Source: Quadrisphaera sp. INWT6
Lineage (GTDB): Bacteria > Actinomycetota > Actinomycetes > Actinomycetales > Quadrisphaeraceae
Assembly: GCF_015390235.1 (NCBI RefSeq)
Contig: NZ_VUOH01000003.1
Location: 248,001-312,000 of the forward strand
Length of the DNA stretch: 64,000 bases
Direction: 5' to 3'
Shown: positions 37,217 through 46,779 of the stretch, in pieces
Position numbering within the stretch: the first letter of the stretch is position 1
Layout: every line of letters begins with the position of its first letter
Notes under the pieces: generated by a model
Database searches by the model: none
The model's input: only the letters and a program-made list of their open reading frames with translations
What the model was told of the DNA's origin: nothing
Made by a program: the position numbers and the translations under genes

Positions 37217-38200
37217 TCAGAGGGAGAGCAGCTCCGTGGCGCTGGCCAGCAGGTGGCGCAGGTGCTCGCGGTTCTGCGCGGCGACGCTGAGCCCGTCACC
37301 GCCGTAGTGCTCGCAGCAGAACGGCCCGGTGAAGCCCACGCGCAGGGCCTCCTCCACCGCCCAGCGGTAGTCGATGACGCCCAGGGCCAGGGGCGCCGGC
37401 GCGGTGGCGTAGGAGCCGGTGGCCGGGTCGTGGTCGCGGTAGTAGTTCTTGACGTGCCAGAAGTTGGCGTGGGGCAGCACCGCGGCGAGCTGCTCGCGCC
37501 ACGGCTGCACCGGGCGGTGGAGCCTGATGATGTTGGCGACGTCGGGGTTCAGGCCCACGTTCGGCAGCCCGACGGCCTCCTTGAGCCGCACCGACGACTC
37601 GGGCGTGCCGAGGTAGGTGTCCTCGTACATCTCCAGGCTCAGCTGCAGGCCCAGCTCGCCCGCCCGGCGTCCCAGCGCGGCGAAGCGCTCCACGGCCAGG
37701 TCGAACGCGGCCCCGCCGTCGGACTCCGGGTCGGGGTCGGAGATCCCCTGCTCGAGCCAGAACCACTCCGCGGCCCTCTGGGCGTCGGTGAGCACCGGCA
37801 GCAGCCCCGCCGAGACCACCGACGTGCCGAGCTCGGCCGCCGCCACCAGCGTGCGCTCCAGGTACTCCTGGTTGGCCGCCGCCTCCCCGGCGTCGGGCGC
37901 GATGGGGCTGCGCCGCGCCGTCGTGATGGCCGTGACGCCCAGGCCCTCCTCGGCGAGCAGCCGCTTCAGCAGCCCCAGCCGCTCGGGTGAGAGGTCACCG
38001 GGTCGCACCCACGAGTCGGTGAGGTCGACGTGGTCGAAGCCCGCGAGGCGCACGCGGCGCAGCACGCGGCGCCACTCCACCTCGGGGGCCTCCTGCGCGG
38101 GGGTGCCGTCGGGCAGCACCGGCGGCGCCTGGAGCAGCGCCGCCCCGATCGGCCAGGTCGACGGGTCGGGCGCCGTGCGGGCGGGCGCGGGGGTGGTCAC
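37217..38200 (-). CDS. Sugar phosphate isomerase/epimerase
   Basis: A 327-residue TIM-barrel protein of the xylose isomerase-like group: RLAGFDHVDLTDSWVRP, LGLQLSLEMYEDTYLG (metal Glu), VGLNPDVANIIRLH, NFWHVKNYYRD and GFTGPFCCEHYGG. The GTG start overlaps the stop of the dehydrogenase encoded upstream, so they form a two-gene operon, probably for catabolism of a sugar acid or polyol. Confidence 0.88.
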   Translation of the reverse strand: MTTPAPARTAPDPSTWPIGAALLQAPPVLPDGTPAQEAPEVEWRRVLRRVRLAGFDHVDLTDSWVRPGDLSPERLGLLKRLLAEEGLGVTAITTARRSPIAPDAGEAAANQEYLERTLVAAAELGTSVVSAGLLPVLTDAQRAAEWFWLEQGISDPDPESDGGAAFDLAVERFAALGRRAGELGLQLSLEMYEDTYLGTPESSVRLKEAVGLPNVGLNPDVANIIRLHRPVQPWREQLAAVLPHANFWHVKNYYRDHDPATGSYATAPAPLALGVIDYRWAVEEALRVGFTGPFCCEHYGGDGLSVAAQNREHLRHLLASATELLSL

Positions 38201-39264
38201 GGGCGGGCCTCCTGGTCGGCGACGACGGCGGGGTCCTGGGCGGGCTCGTGCTCGTCGGCAGCAGGCGCGTCGGGGTGGGCGGCCGCGAGCTCGGCGAGCA
38301 GCTGGCCCTGCTTGGCGTAGGCGAGGTCGCGGTAGGCGATCATCCGCGCCAGGCGCGTCGGGTCGCCGTGCACGGTGAAGCCCTCGCCGTTCTTGGCGCC
38401 GTGGGCGCCCGCGTCGACCAGGTCGGTGAGCGCCTGGGGCGGGGAGATCCGCTCGCCGTAGGCCTCCTGCATGATCCTCATGCCCAGCACGTACACGTCG
38501 AGCCCGGCCATGTCGGCGATGGCGAACGGCCCGAAGTAGGGGTACCGGAAGCCGAACGTCGTCGAGACGATGGTGTCGACGGCCTCCGGCGTCGCCACGC
38601 CCTCGGCCACGATGTCGGCGGCCTCCTTGAAGAGCACGTACTGCAGGCGGTTCAGCACGAAGCCGGGGGTGTCCGCCACCTGCGCCGAGCGCCGTCCGGC
38701 GCGCTCGAGCATGTCCTGCACGACCGGCAGCACGGCGTCGTCGGTGGCCTCGCCGACCACCAGCTCCACGCCCGGGATGAACGGCGCCGGGTTCGACCAG
38801 TGGACCGTGAGGAAGCGCTCCGGCCCGACGACGGCGGGCGCCAGCACCTTCACGGGGATGGTGGAGGTGTTGGTGCCGATGATCGCGTCGGGGCGGGCGG
38901 CGGCCGAGGCGCGGGCCAGCACGTCGTGCTTGACCTCCACCTTCTCGAACACCACCTCGTGCACGAAGTCGACGTCGGCCACGGCCTCCTCCACGGAGGC
39001 GGCGGCGCGCAGGTTGGCGGCCACGCGGTCGGCGTCGCCGGCGGCGAACAGGCCCTGCTCCTCGTAGGTGCGGGCCTCCGCCAGCAGCCGCTCCAGCTGG
39101 CGCGCGGCGGCGTCGGCCGAGACGTCGGCCAGCACCACCGGGAGCCCGGCGCGGGCCATGGACTGGGCGATGCCGCCGCCCATGTACCCGGCCCCGACCA
39201 CCGCGGCCGTCTCGATCCGTCCGACGACCGAGGGGGTCGTCCTGTCTCCGCTGACAGCGCTCAC
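38197..39264 (-). CDS. 3-hydroxyacyl-CoA dehydrogenase family NAD-binding protein
   Basis: A 355-residue dehydrogenase with the 3HCDH_N Rossmann motif VVGAGYMGGGIAQSMARAG, catalytic-site VHWSNPAPFIPGVELVVG and a C-terminal 3HCDH helical domain (FVLNRLQYVLFKEAADIV). The GTG at 39264 follows a G-rich stretch; the frame is open further upstream without a good start. Pairing with a sugar isomerase raises the possibility of an L-gulonate-type or other sugar-acid dehydrogenase rather than a beta-oxidation enzyme. Confidence 0.85.
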   Translation of the reverse strand: MSAVSGDRTTPSVVGRIETAAVVGAGYMGGGIAQSMARAGLPVVLADVSADAAARQLERLLAEARTYEEQGLFAAGDADRVAANLRAAASVEEAVADVDFVHEVVFEKVEVKHDVLARASAAARPDAIIGTNTSTIPVKVLAPAVVGPERFLTVHWSNPAPFIPGVELVVGEATDDAVLPVVQDMLERAGRRSAQVADTPGFVLNRLQYVLFKEAADIVAEGVATPEAVDTIVSTTFGFRYPYFGPFAIADMAGLDVYVLGMRIMQEAYGERISPPQALTDLVDAGAHGAKNGEGFTVHGDPTRLARMIAYRDLAYAKQGQLLAELAAAHPDAPAADEHEPAQDPAVVADQEARP

Positions 39265-39346
39265 GCCCCCCACCCTGCCGGGAGCGCGGCCGCCCCGCAC
39301 CACCAGCCGTCCACCGGCCGGTGGACCGGTGCCGCCCGGCGGGACG

Positions 39347-41407
39347 TCAGCGGGTGCGGACGGCGAGGGCGGCGACGTCGTCCGCGCCGCCGGCACCGAC
39401 CAGCTCGCCCAGCACGGCGTCGAGCAGCTCGGGCAGCGGCAGCTCCGCGGCCGCCCCCAGGGCGACGGCGAGGCGCTCGATCCCCTCGGTCAGGTCGCTG
39501 TCGCGCCGCTCGACGAGGCCGTCGGTGTACAGCAGCAGCGTGGCCCCCGCGGGGAGCACCACCTCGTTGTCGCTGCGGGCGCTGCCGGGGGCCAGGCCCA
39601 GCAGCAGGTCGACCTCGTGCCCGTCCAGCACGGCGACGCCCTCCCCGGGCAGGGCGAGCAGGGCCGGCAGGTGCCCGGCGCTGCTCCAGCGCATGCGGCG
39701 GGCGCCGTGCTCACCGCCGTCGTCCAGGCGGATCGCGAGGACGGTGGCGAGCACGTCGGACCCGAGCACCGACAGGGTCTCGTCGAGGCGGGTCAGCAGC
39801 TGGGCGGGGGTGTCGGTGGTGGCCACCGCCAGCGTGCGCAGGGCGCTGCGCACCTGGCCCATGGTGGCGGCGGCGGAGATGTCGTGGCCGGTCACGTCAC
39901 CGATGACGAGCAGCGTCGACCCGTCGGGGTGGCGCAGCGCGTCGTACCAGTCACCGCCCACCTGGTGCCCGGCGGCGGCCGGCGCGTAGACGGCGGCGAG
40001 CTCGACGTCGGCGAGGTCGGGCAGCTCGGTGAGCATCGCCCGCTGGAGCGTGCGGGCGGCGTCGCGCTCGGTGCGCAGCACCAGGCACCGCTGCACCCCC
40101 TGCGCCGCGGCGTCGGCGAGGGCGGTGACGAGCTCGCGCTCGGCGGGGAGCAGGGTGCGCGCCGAGCGCCACGCGACGGTGAGGACGCCGACGCACTGGC
40201 CGTCGACGAGCAGCGGGGCGTGCAGCGCGGCCTCCACGCCCTCCAGGGCGGGGGCGCCGGTGGAGGCGGTCGCCGCGGCGGTGGCGGCGTCGGGGGTGAA
40301 CACCGCGCGCCGCTCCCGCGCGCACAGCGCGGCGCCCTCGGGGACGTCGACGGGCTCGCGGACGACGCCGGAGCCGTCAGCGGCGGCTCCGAGCTCGCCC
40401 ACCGGGCCCGCGGCGACCCCAGCGACCCCAGCCCCCGGATCGCGGGACTCGCGCGCCACGTAGCGGAGCGCGCCGGAGGACCGCTCGTGCACCGCGACCG
40501 CCACGAGGTGCGCCTGCGTCCCCCGCAGCACGCGGGAGGCGACGGCGGCCGCGACGTCCTCGGCCTCGCGGGCCTCCGCGACGGCGCGGCTGACCTCCAG
40601 CAGCAGCTGGCTGCGGGCGTGCGCCACCTCGGCGTCGCGCCGCTCCCCCACCGCGCGCATCTGGGCGGTGGTGGCCTCGTCGCGGGCGCTCTCGGCGGCC
40701 GCGCGCACCTCCGCGGCGTCGGACAGGGCCCGTCGCAGCTGCAGCTCGGCGGAGCAGGCGGCGGCCAGGTCGGCCAGCAGCGCCACCTCGCGACGGGTCC
40801 AGTCGCGGGGCTCGGGCGACAGGGCCGCGAGCGCGCCGATGGCCTCGCCCTCCGACCCCCGCAGCGGAGCGCCCAGGTACCCGACGGCACCGAGCTCGGT
40901 GACGACGGCGTCGTCGCGCAGGTCGGGGTCCTCGCGGGCGTCGCGGACGGCGAGCGGGCGGCCGCTGGCCACCACCTGCTGGCAGGAGGAGCGGGACAGG
41001 TCGGCCAGACGGGTGGTCTGCCAGGGCTCCGGCAGACCGACCGCGCCCGGGAACAGCTGCAGCCGGCGCGAGACCAGGCTGACGACGGCGGCGGGCACCC
41101 CGAGCACCGAGCACACCAGCCGGGCGTGCCGGTCGAGGGCGCCGTCGCGCCCGGCGGCGGCCGTCCCGGCAGCCGGCGCGACGCCGGCGGCGCCGGTGAC
41201 CAGCAGGGGGTGGGCGCTCGCGGCGGGCTCGGGCGGGGGCGGCGCGACGGGCAGGCCGAGCGGGCCGCCCACCGGGGGCTCGACCAGCGGGGTCTCGGGC
41301 AGCACGAGGGCGCCCTCGGCGCTCCCGAGGGCGTGGTCGTCCTGCTCACCGGCGGAGGGACCGCGCTGCGGCACCACCGCGGGCGAGGCACCCCTGCCCG
41401 CCCCCAC
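39347..41407 (-). CDS. SpoIIE/PP2C-family phosphatase with GAF domains
   Basis: About 686 residues. Two GAF-like sensor domains (one around SLVSRRLQLFPGAVGLPEPW...SCQQVVASGRPLAVRDA, a second around LVAVAVHERSSGALRYVA...LHAPLLVDGQCVGVLTVAW) joined by a coiled segment, then a C-terminal SpoIIE phosphatase: AVYAPAAAGHQVGGDWYDAL, LLVIGDVTGHDISAAATMGQ, WSSAGHLPALL and LLLYTDGLVERR. Metal Asp residues are in place. Such proteins dephosphorylate anti-anti-sigma factors after sensing a signal. The GTG at 41407 is my choice by length; it is divergent from the RsbW-like ATPase gene. Confidence 0.88.
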   Translation of the reverse strand: MGAGRGASPAVVPQRGPSAGEQDDHALGSAEGALVLPETPLVEPPVGGPLGLPVAPPPPEPAASAHPLLVTGAAGVAPAAGTAAAGRDGALDRHARLVCSVLGVPAAVVSLVSRRLQLFPGAVGLPEPWQTTRLADLSRSSCQQVVASGRPLAVRDAREDPDLRDDAVVTELGAVGYLGAPLRGSEGEAIGALAALSPEPRDWTRREVALLADLAAACSAELQLRRALSDAAEVRAAAESARDEATTAQMRAVGERRDAEVAHARSQLLLEVSRAVAEAREAEDVAAAVASRVLRGTQAHLVAVAVHERSSGALRYVARESRDPGAGVAGVAAGPVGELGAAADGSGVVREPVDVPEGAALCARERRAVFTPDAATAAATASTGAPALEGVEAALHAPLLVDGQCVGVLTVAWRSARTLLPAERELVTALADAAAQGVQRCLVLRTERDAARTLQRAMLTELPDLADVELAAVYAPAAAGHQVGGDWYDALRHPDGSTLLVIGDVTGHDISAAATMGQVRSALRTLAVATTDTPAQLLTRLDETLSVLGSDVLATVLAIRLDDGGEHGARRMRWSSAGHLPALLALPGEGVAVLDGHEVDLLLGLAPGSARSDNEVVLPAGATLLLYTDGLVERRDSDLTEGIERLAVALGAAAELPLPELLDAVLGELVGAGGADDVAALAVRTR

Positions 41408-41602
41408 ACCCCGATGATGCCGCAGAGGTCCGCGGCGCGCGGGCGGTTCGTGACTACTCGTCCCGCTCGCAGGGCGCTCCGGCGCCCCGCGGTGGACACT
41501 GTGGGCGAGCAGCGGACCGGGGGCGCCGGGACGTCGCTCCCCCTCCCGCGCGACCCCGCGACACCCCGCAGAGCCACCCTCCGAGCCCCGAGGCGGACGA
41601 CC

Positions 41603-42037
41603 GTGTGCCAGATCACCGCCGCAGCCACCACGCGGCTGCCGCCGGACCCGAGCGCGGCGCGCCAGGCGCGCGCGTTCCTGAGGGGCGCGCACTGCCCGGC
41701 GCACCACGCGAGCGTGCTGGACGACGCCGAGCTGCTGACCTCCGAGCTGGTGACCAACGCCGTGATGCACGGGGCGCCCCCGGTGACGATCTCGGTGGAG
41801 TGCGACACCACGGAGGGCATGCGCATCCGCGTCACCGACGGCAGCACCCGCCGCCCGGCCCCGCGCGAGGCGACCCCCGCCGACCTGGGCGGTCGGGGCA
41901 TGGCCCTGGTCGACCTGCTGTCGGCGGCGTGGGGCGCCGAGCCCACCGGGTGCGGCAAGGAGGTCTGGTTCCTCCTGCGGGCGCCGTCCGACGCGCGGGC
42001 CCGGGTGGAGGGCGGCGCGGTCCCCCCGCGGGCGTGA
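41603..42037 (+). CDS. RsbW-like ATP-binding protein (anti-sigma/serine kinase)
   Basis: A 144-residue HATPase_c protein: N box DAELLTSELVTNAVMHGAPP, G1 box IRVTDGSTRRP, and G2 box DLGGRGMALVDLLSAAWG. The small single-domain form is typical of RsbW/SpoIIAB-like switch kinases in actinobacteria. The GTG at 41603 has a weak GAGG upstream. Lying between two SpoIIE phosphatases, it may be part of a partner-switching stress circuit. Confidence 0.85.
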   Translation: MCQITAAATTRLPPDPSAARQARAFLRGAHCPAHHASVLDDAELLTSELVTNAVMHGAPPVTISVECDTTEGMRIRVTDGSTRRPAPREATPADLGGRGMALVDLLSAAWGAEPTGCGKEVWFLLRAPSDARARVEGGAVPPRA

Positions 42038-42074
42038 GCGTGGTCACCCCCAGGGGTGGGGCGGCCTCGCGCCC

Positions 42075-43691
42075 GTGGTGGCGGCGCGGGAGGATGACGC
42101 CCAGATCACCCGGCGCCGCAGCCGCAGCCGCCGACCGTCCCGGACGACGCGCACCGTCGTCCTTGCCCTGGAGGCAGCGCTGAGCGCCGAGCAGACCGCC
42201 GTCCCGACCGCCGACCGCCCGTCCTCGACGCCCGACGTGGTGCTCGTCGGCGGCGGGGTGATGAGCGCGACGCTGGCCGCGCTGCTGGGTCTGGTGCAGC
42301 CCGACTGGACCGTCGTGCTGCTGGAGTCCGGGCCCGCGGTGGGCCGGGAGAGCTCCGACCCGTGGAACAACGCGGGCACCGGGCACGCCGCCCTGTGCGA
42401 GCTGAACTACAGCCCGGCCGGCCCCGACGGCCGGGTCGACCCGGCCAAGGCCGTCGGCATCAACGAGCAGTTCCAGGTCTCGCGGCAGTTCTGGTCGACG
42501 CTGGTGCGCGCGGGCCTGACGGACTCCCCGCGCGACTTCATCACCTCGGTCCCGCACATCAGCTTCGTCACCGGTGAGAAGGGGCAGCGCTACATGCGCG
42601 CCCGGCACGAGGCCCTGTCCGCGCAGCCGCTGTTCTCCGACCTGGAGCTGACCACCGACCCCGACGAGCTGGCCGGCTGGGTGCCGCTGGTGCAGGCCGG
42701 GCGCGACCGCTCCCAGCCGGTGGCCGCCACCCGCTCGCTGTCGGGCACCGACGTCAACTTCGGGGCGCTCACCTCGCTGCTGGTCGGGGCCGCCCAGCGG
42801 CGCGGGGTGCACGTCGCCACCGGCACGCGGGTCCAGGGCCTGCAGCGCACCCCCGGGGGCCGCTGGAGGGTCGTCGTCTCCGACACCGCCACCGGGCACC
42901 GCAGCGCGCTGTCGGCGCGGTTCGTCTTCGTCGGTGCGGGCGGCGGCGCGCTGCCGCTGCTGCAGTCCACCGGCATCCGCGAGATCCGCGGCTTCGGCGG
43001 CTTCCCCGTCAGCGGCCAGTTCCTGCGCACGCGCCGTCCCGACCTGGTCGCCCAGCACCAGGCCAAGGTCTACGGGCAGGCCGAGGTCGGTGCTCCCCCG
43101 ATGTCGGTGCCCCACCTCGACCTGCGCTCGGTGGGGGGTGAGCAGTCGCTGCTCTTCGGCCCGTACGCCGGCTTCTCGCCCAAGTTCCTCAAGGCCGGCT
43201 CGGTGCTCGACCTGCCGCGCTCGATCAAGGCGAACAACCTCTCCTCGATGCTGGGCGTGGCGCGCTCGGAGATGGCGCTGACCAAGTACCTCGTGCAGCA
43301 GGTGCTGCAGACCCGCGGCCAGCGCCTCGAGGCCCTGCGCACCTTCTACCCCGAGGCGCGCGCCGAGGACTGGGACCTCATCACCGCCGGCCAGCGGGTC
43401 CAGGTGATCAAGAAGGACCAGCGCGGCCGCGGCGTGCTGCAGTTCGGCACCGAGCTGGTGACGGGCGCCGACGGCACGATCGCCGGGCTCCTGGGCGCCT
43501 CCCCGGGCGCCTCGACGGCGGTCTCGGCGATGCTGACCCTGCTCGAGCGCTGCTTCCCCGACCGCATCGACGGCTGGCGCCCGGTCATCACCGAGGCGAT
43601 CCCCTCCTACGGGCGGCGGCTGTCCGACGACACCTCCCTGGCCGAGCGGGTCCGGGCCGAGACCGCTCGAACCCTGCAGCTGACCGCTTGA
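42075..43691 (+). CDS. mqo: Malate:quinone oxidoreductase
   Basis: An FAD-dependent membrane-associated enzyme that oxidises malate to oxaloacetate and reduces quinone. Motifs: DVVLVGGGVMSATLAALLG (FAD), ESGPAVGRESSDPWNNAGTGHAALCELNY, and C-terminal GASPGASTAVSAMLTLLERCFP. Residue count is 538 from the GTG at 42075, longer than usual (about 500). A CTG at 42180 has GGAGG 5 bases upstream and would give the expected N-terminus, so the true start is unclear. Its stop overlaps the next gene (TTGA). Confidence 0.94.
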   Translation: MVAAREDDAQITRRRSRSRRPSRTTRTVVLALEAALSAEQTAVPTADRPSSTPDVVLVGGGVMSATLAALLGLVQPDWTVVLLESGPAVGRESSDPWNNAGTGHAALCELNYSPAGPDGRVDPAKAVGINEQFQVSRQFWSTLVRAGLTDSPRDFITSVPHISFVTGEKGQRYMRARHEALSAQPLFSDLELTTDPDELAGWVPLVQAGRDRSQPVAATRSLSGTDVNFGALTSLLVGAAQRRGVHVATGTRVQGLQRTPGGRWRVVVSDTATGHRSALSARFVFVGAGGGALPLLQSTGIREIRGFGGFPVSGQFLRTRRPDLVAQHQAKVYGQAEVGAPPMSVPHLDLRSVGGEQSLLFGPYAGFSPKFLKAGSVLDLPRSIKANNLSSMLGVARSEMALTKYLVQQVLQTRGQRLEALRTFYPEARAEDWDLITAGQRVQVIKKDQRGRGVLQFGTELVTGADGTIAGLLGASPGASTAVSAMLTLLERCFPDRIDGWRPVITEAIPSYGRRLSDDTSLAERVRAETARTLQLTA

Positions 43692-45736
43692 GACCCGACG
43701 GCGCCGGCAGCTCCGGGGGAGCCGGCTCCCCGGCCCCGGACGAGACCGCTGCGGCGGCCGCGTCCGGGGTGCTGCACGGCGCCGGAGCGCTGCGCGCCGA
43801 CTACGCGGCGGTCGACTGGGACGCCAGCCCGGTCGGCCCGCCCGGGGGGTGGTCGACGGCGCTGCGGACGGCGGCGTCGCTGGCGTTCTCCACCAGCTTC
43901 CCGGTGACCCTGCTGTGGGGTCCCGAGCACGTGCTGCTCTACAACGAGGCCTACGCCGCGCTCTTCCCCGCCAAGCACCCCGAGGCGCTGGGGCGGCCCT
44001 GCCAGGAGGTCTTCCCCGAGATCTGGGACGAGATCGGCCCGCTCATGCGGGGCGTGATGTCCGGCGGGGGCGCGGTGCACATGGTCGACCAGGAGCTGCA
44101 CCTCGTGCGCCGCGGCTTCACCGAGGAGTCGTACTTCACCTACGCCTACTCGCCGGTGACCGGCGACGGCGGCGTGGTCGAGGGCGTGCTCGACCTGGTC
44201 GTCGAGACCACCGCGTCGGTCGTCGACGCGCGCCGGGCCCGGCTGCTGGGACAGCTCGCCGAGCTGCCGACCCGCCTGCACGACCCCCTCGGCCTGGCCG
44301 CCCTCGCGCTCCCGGTGCTGCGCACCGCGACCAAGGACCTGCCGCTGGTCGAGCTGGTGGTGCCGGGCGAGCCGGAGCGGCCCCGCGACCTGCGCCTGTC
44401 GGGCCCGCCCCCCGAGGCCGCCGACAGCGACCTCGTGGTCGTCGACGGTCCCGCGGGGCGCACCGCGTGGCTGCGGGTCCCCGGCGCCGGGGCCGCCTCG
44501 TCGCGGCCGCTGCTCGCGGTGCTCCTCTCGACCGGCCTCGCCGAGGACGACGTGTACCTCGGCTTCCTGCGGCAGGTCGCCGCGGCGCTCGGCAACGCGG
44601 TCGCGGTCGCCACCGCCATCCAGGCGGCCGCCGCCCGCGCCGAGCTGCGGGCGGCGCAGGTGCGCCGCCTGGTCGGCCTGGTCCGGACCCTGCAGGAGCT
44701 CCCCGGGGCCGAGGAGCCCGAGGCGCTCGAGCGGGTCACGGCCACGGCCGCCTCCCGCCTGCTCGGGGCCACCGGGGCGCGCCTCGTCCTGGCCGACGGC
44801 GCCGCGGAGGCCGCAGCCACCACCGCTCGGGGTGCCGGCATCCCCCTGCAGGTGAGCCACCGCCACCTCGGCCACCTCCACGTCGACTGGGCACCGGGCC
44901 GCGCGCTGCAGCACCTGTCCGAGGAGGAGCGGGCGGTGCTGTCGGTGCTCACCAGCTCCACGGCGCAGGCCCTGGACCGCTCCTCCGCGCGCCGCGCCGA
45001 GCGCGAGGCCACCGCGGCCGTGCGCGCGATCGCCGAGGAGCTCCAGCGCAGCCTGCTGACCGCACCTCCCGCCGTCGACGGCCTGGAGATCGCCGTCCGG
45101 TACTCCCCCGCCGCCGAGCACGCGCAGGTCGGCGGTGACTGGTACGACGCCTTCACCACGCCGACCGGTGCGCTGCACCTGGTCATCGGCGACGTGACCG
45201 GCCACGACCAGCGCGCCGCCGCGGCGATGGGCCAACTGCGCAACACCCTGCGCGGCGTCGCCCACGGCGGGCGCTCCACCCCGGCGCGCGTGCTGGGCGA
45301 GCTCGACGCGGCCCTGCCCCACCTGGGCGTGACCTCGCTGGCCACGGCCGTCCTCGGCACGCTGTCCGGCGCCGACGACGACGGCGCCCGCCAGCTCGTG
45401 TGGAGCAGCGCCGGCCACCTGCCCCCGCTCCTGGTGGGCGCCGGCGGCCCGCCGCGCCTCCTGGAGGAGCCCGCCGAGCTGCTGCTGGGGCTCTTCCCCG
45501 GGACGCCGCGCACCGACCACACCACGGCGATGCCCCGCGGAGCCACCGTGCTGCTCTACACCGACGGCCTGGTGGAGCGCCGCGGCTCGGACCTGCAGGC
45601 CGGTCTGAGCTGGCTCCTCGAGGCCACCGCCGCGCTGGAGGGCGCCGGCCCCGAGGAGCTGTGCGACGCCCTGCTGGAGATGGTCGGCGGCCGCGTCGAC
45701 GACGACATCGCCCTGGTGGCGGTCCGCGTCGTCTGA
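43688..45736 (+). CDS. SpoIIE/PP2C-family phosphatase with N-terminal PAS and GAF-like domains
   Basis: A 682-residue protein. The N-terminal part (about 35-180) is PAS-like (SFPVTLLWGPEHVLLYNEAYAALFPAKHPEALG and EESYFTYAYSPVTGDGG). A GAF-like middle and a coiled segment lead to the C-terminal phosphatase: VRYSPAAEHAQVGGDWYDAF, LHLVIGDVTGHDQRAAAAMGQ, WSSAGHLPPLL and LLYTDGLVERRG. It starts with a TTG overlapping the mqo stop. A likely signal-responsive activator of an anti-anti-sigma factor, paired with the gene at 39347-41407. Confidence 0.88.
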   Translation: MRPDGAGSSGGAGSPAPDETAAAAASGVLHGAGALRADYAAVDWDASPVGPPGGWSTALRTAASLAFSTSFPVTLLWGPEHVLLYNEAYAALFPAKHPEALGRPCQEVFPEIWDEIGPLMRGVMSGGGAVHMVDQELHLVRRGFTEESYFTYAYSPVTGDGGVVEGVLDLVVETTASVVDARRARLLGQLAELPTRLHDPLGLAALALPVLRTATKDLPLVELVVPGEPERPRDLRLSGPPPEAADSDLVVVDGPAGRTAWLRVPGAGAASSRPLLAVLLSTGLAEDDVYLGFLRQVAAALGNAVAVATAIQAAAARAELRAAQVRRLVGLVRTLQELPGAEEPEALERVTATAASRLLGATGARLVLADGAAEAAATTARGAGIPLQVSHRHLGHLHVDWAPGRALQHLSEEERAVLSVLTSSTAQALDRSSARRAEREATAAVRAIAEELQRSLLTAPPAVDGLEIAVRYSPAAEHAQVGGDWYDAFTTPTGALHLVIGDVTGHDQRAAAAMGQLRNTLRGVAHGGRSTPARVLGELDAALPHLGVTSLATAVLGTLSGADDDGARQLVWSSAGHLPPLLVGAGGPPRLLEEPAELLLGLFPGTPRTDHTTAMPRGATVLLYTDGLVERRGSDLQAGLSWLLEATAALEGAGPEELCDALLEMVGGRVDDDIALVAVRVV

Positions 45737-45737
45737 G

Positions 45738-45800
45738 CGGCCGGGCCGGGCTGGGGCCCGCCCGGCCCGGCCCGGGCCCGCCCGGGCGGGCCCGGGCGGG
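45738..45800. terminator. GC-palindromic terminator region between convergent genes
   Basis: The 66 bp between the phosphatase and transglutaminase stop codons is almost pure G/C and made of overlapping CCCGGGC/GGGCCC palindromes able to form several hairpins. Confidence 0.45.
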
Positions 45801-45802
45801 CC

Positions 45803-46750
45803 TCAGGCCAGCACGGTCCGCCCGCCGTCCTCCGCGGGCAGGTCGCCGTCGAGGACGGCGGTGACCGTCATCTGCTGCAGCACCAGACCGCCCCGCAGGC
45901 TGGTGAGGAAGGCGGTGTCCGCGGCGTCGCGACCGGTGCTGATGCGCGACAGGGCGCGCCGGGGCGCGAGGCGGGTGGCGTCGAGCACCTCCCAGTCGGC
46001 GGCGCCGTCGTCGCGGACGACGCGCACCTCGGCGACGGCGTGGAAGTCCATCGGCGACAGGCCCGGGGCGTACACCGCCGTGAGGCGGGCCGGCAGCTCG
46101 AGCGCGCGGCACAGCGCGACGACGAGGTGGGCGTAGTCGCGGCAGACGCCCTGGCCCCGCAGCATCGTCTGGACCGCGCCGTCGAAGGACGTCGACGAGC
46201 CGGAGGTGTACACCAGCCGGTCGGCCACCCAGCGCTCCACCGCGGCGGCGAGGTCGGCGTCCGAGCGCTCGCGCCGGCTGCCGAACTCCGCGGCGGCGAA
46301 GGCGGCGAGCTCGTCGGAGGGGCAGTACCGGCTGGGCCGGTTCAGCTCGAACCTGTCGCGCGCCGCCTGCTCGGGGTCGGCCGCCGGCGCCGGGTCGGCG
46401 CCGTCGCCGGGCGCGACGGTCCCGGAGTACTCGACGACGAGCTCGCCCTGCGGCACCCCGGTGAGCACGTGCATGCGCTCGCCGCGGCCCGCCGGGCCCA
46501 CCGGGACCTCGACGGGCCGGGCGCCCTCGGGCAGCTCCGACCCGTCGAGGTGCACCACGAGCTCGTCGTCGACCTGCCAGCCGGGCGTGCGGGCCGCGGC
46601 CACGAGCAGCGAGAGGTCGCAGGTGGAGCGGACGTCGAGCACGAGCCTCGCCGACACCCGGCGCGCCCGCAGCACGGGGCCCGAGGGCCGCTCCACCCCC
46701 GTGGGGGCGAGCTCAGGGACGTCGTTCCCGGACGGCGGCGCGGTGGTCAC
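45803..46750 (-). CDS. Transglutaminase-like cysteine protease family protein
   Basis: A 315-residue protein. An N-terminal beta domain (about 1-140) is followed by the transglutaminase core: catalytic Cys in GQGVCRDYAHLVVALCRAL (near residue 205), His in MDFHAVAEVRV, Asp in EVLDATRLAP. It is also conserved in RPSRYCPSD. Such stand-alone proteins are common in actinobacteria; the substrate is not known. No signal peptide, so cytosolic. Confidence 0.9.
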   Translation of the reverse strand: MTTAPPSGNDVPELAPTGVERPSGPVLRARRVSARLVLDVRSTCDLSLLVAAARTPGWQVDDELVVHLDGSELPEGARPVEVPVGPAGRGERMHVLTGVPQGELVVEYSGTVAPGDGADPAPAADPEQAARDRFELNRPSRYCPSDELAAFAAAEFGSRRERSDADLAAAVERWVADRLVYTSGSSTSFDGAVQTMLRGQGVCRDYAHLVVALCRALELPARLTAVYAPGLSPMDFHAVAEVRVVRDDGAADWEVLDATRLAPRRALSRISTGRDAADTAFLTSLRGGLVLQQMTVTAVLDGDLPAEDGGRTVLA

Positions 46751-46779
46751 GGGGGCCCATTCTGGGGGCGCCGGGCGGG

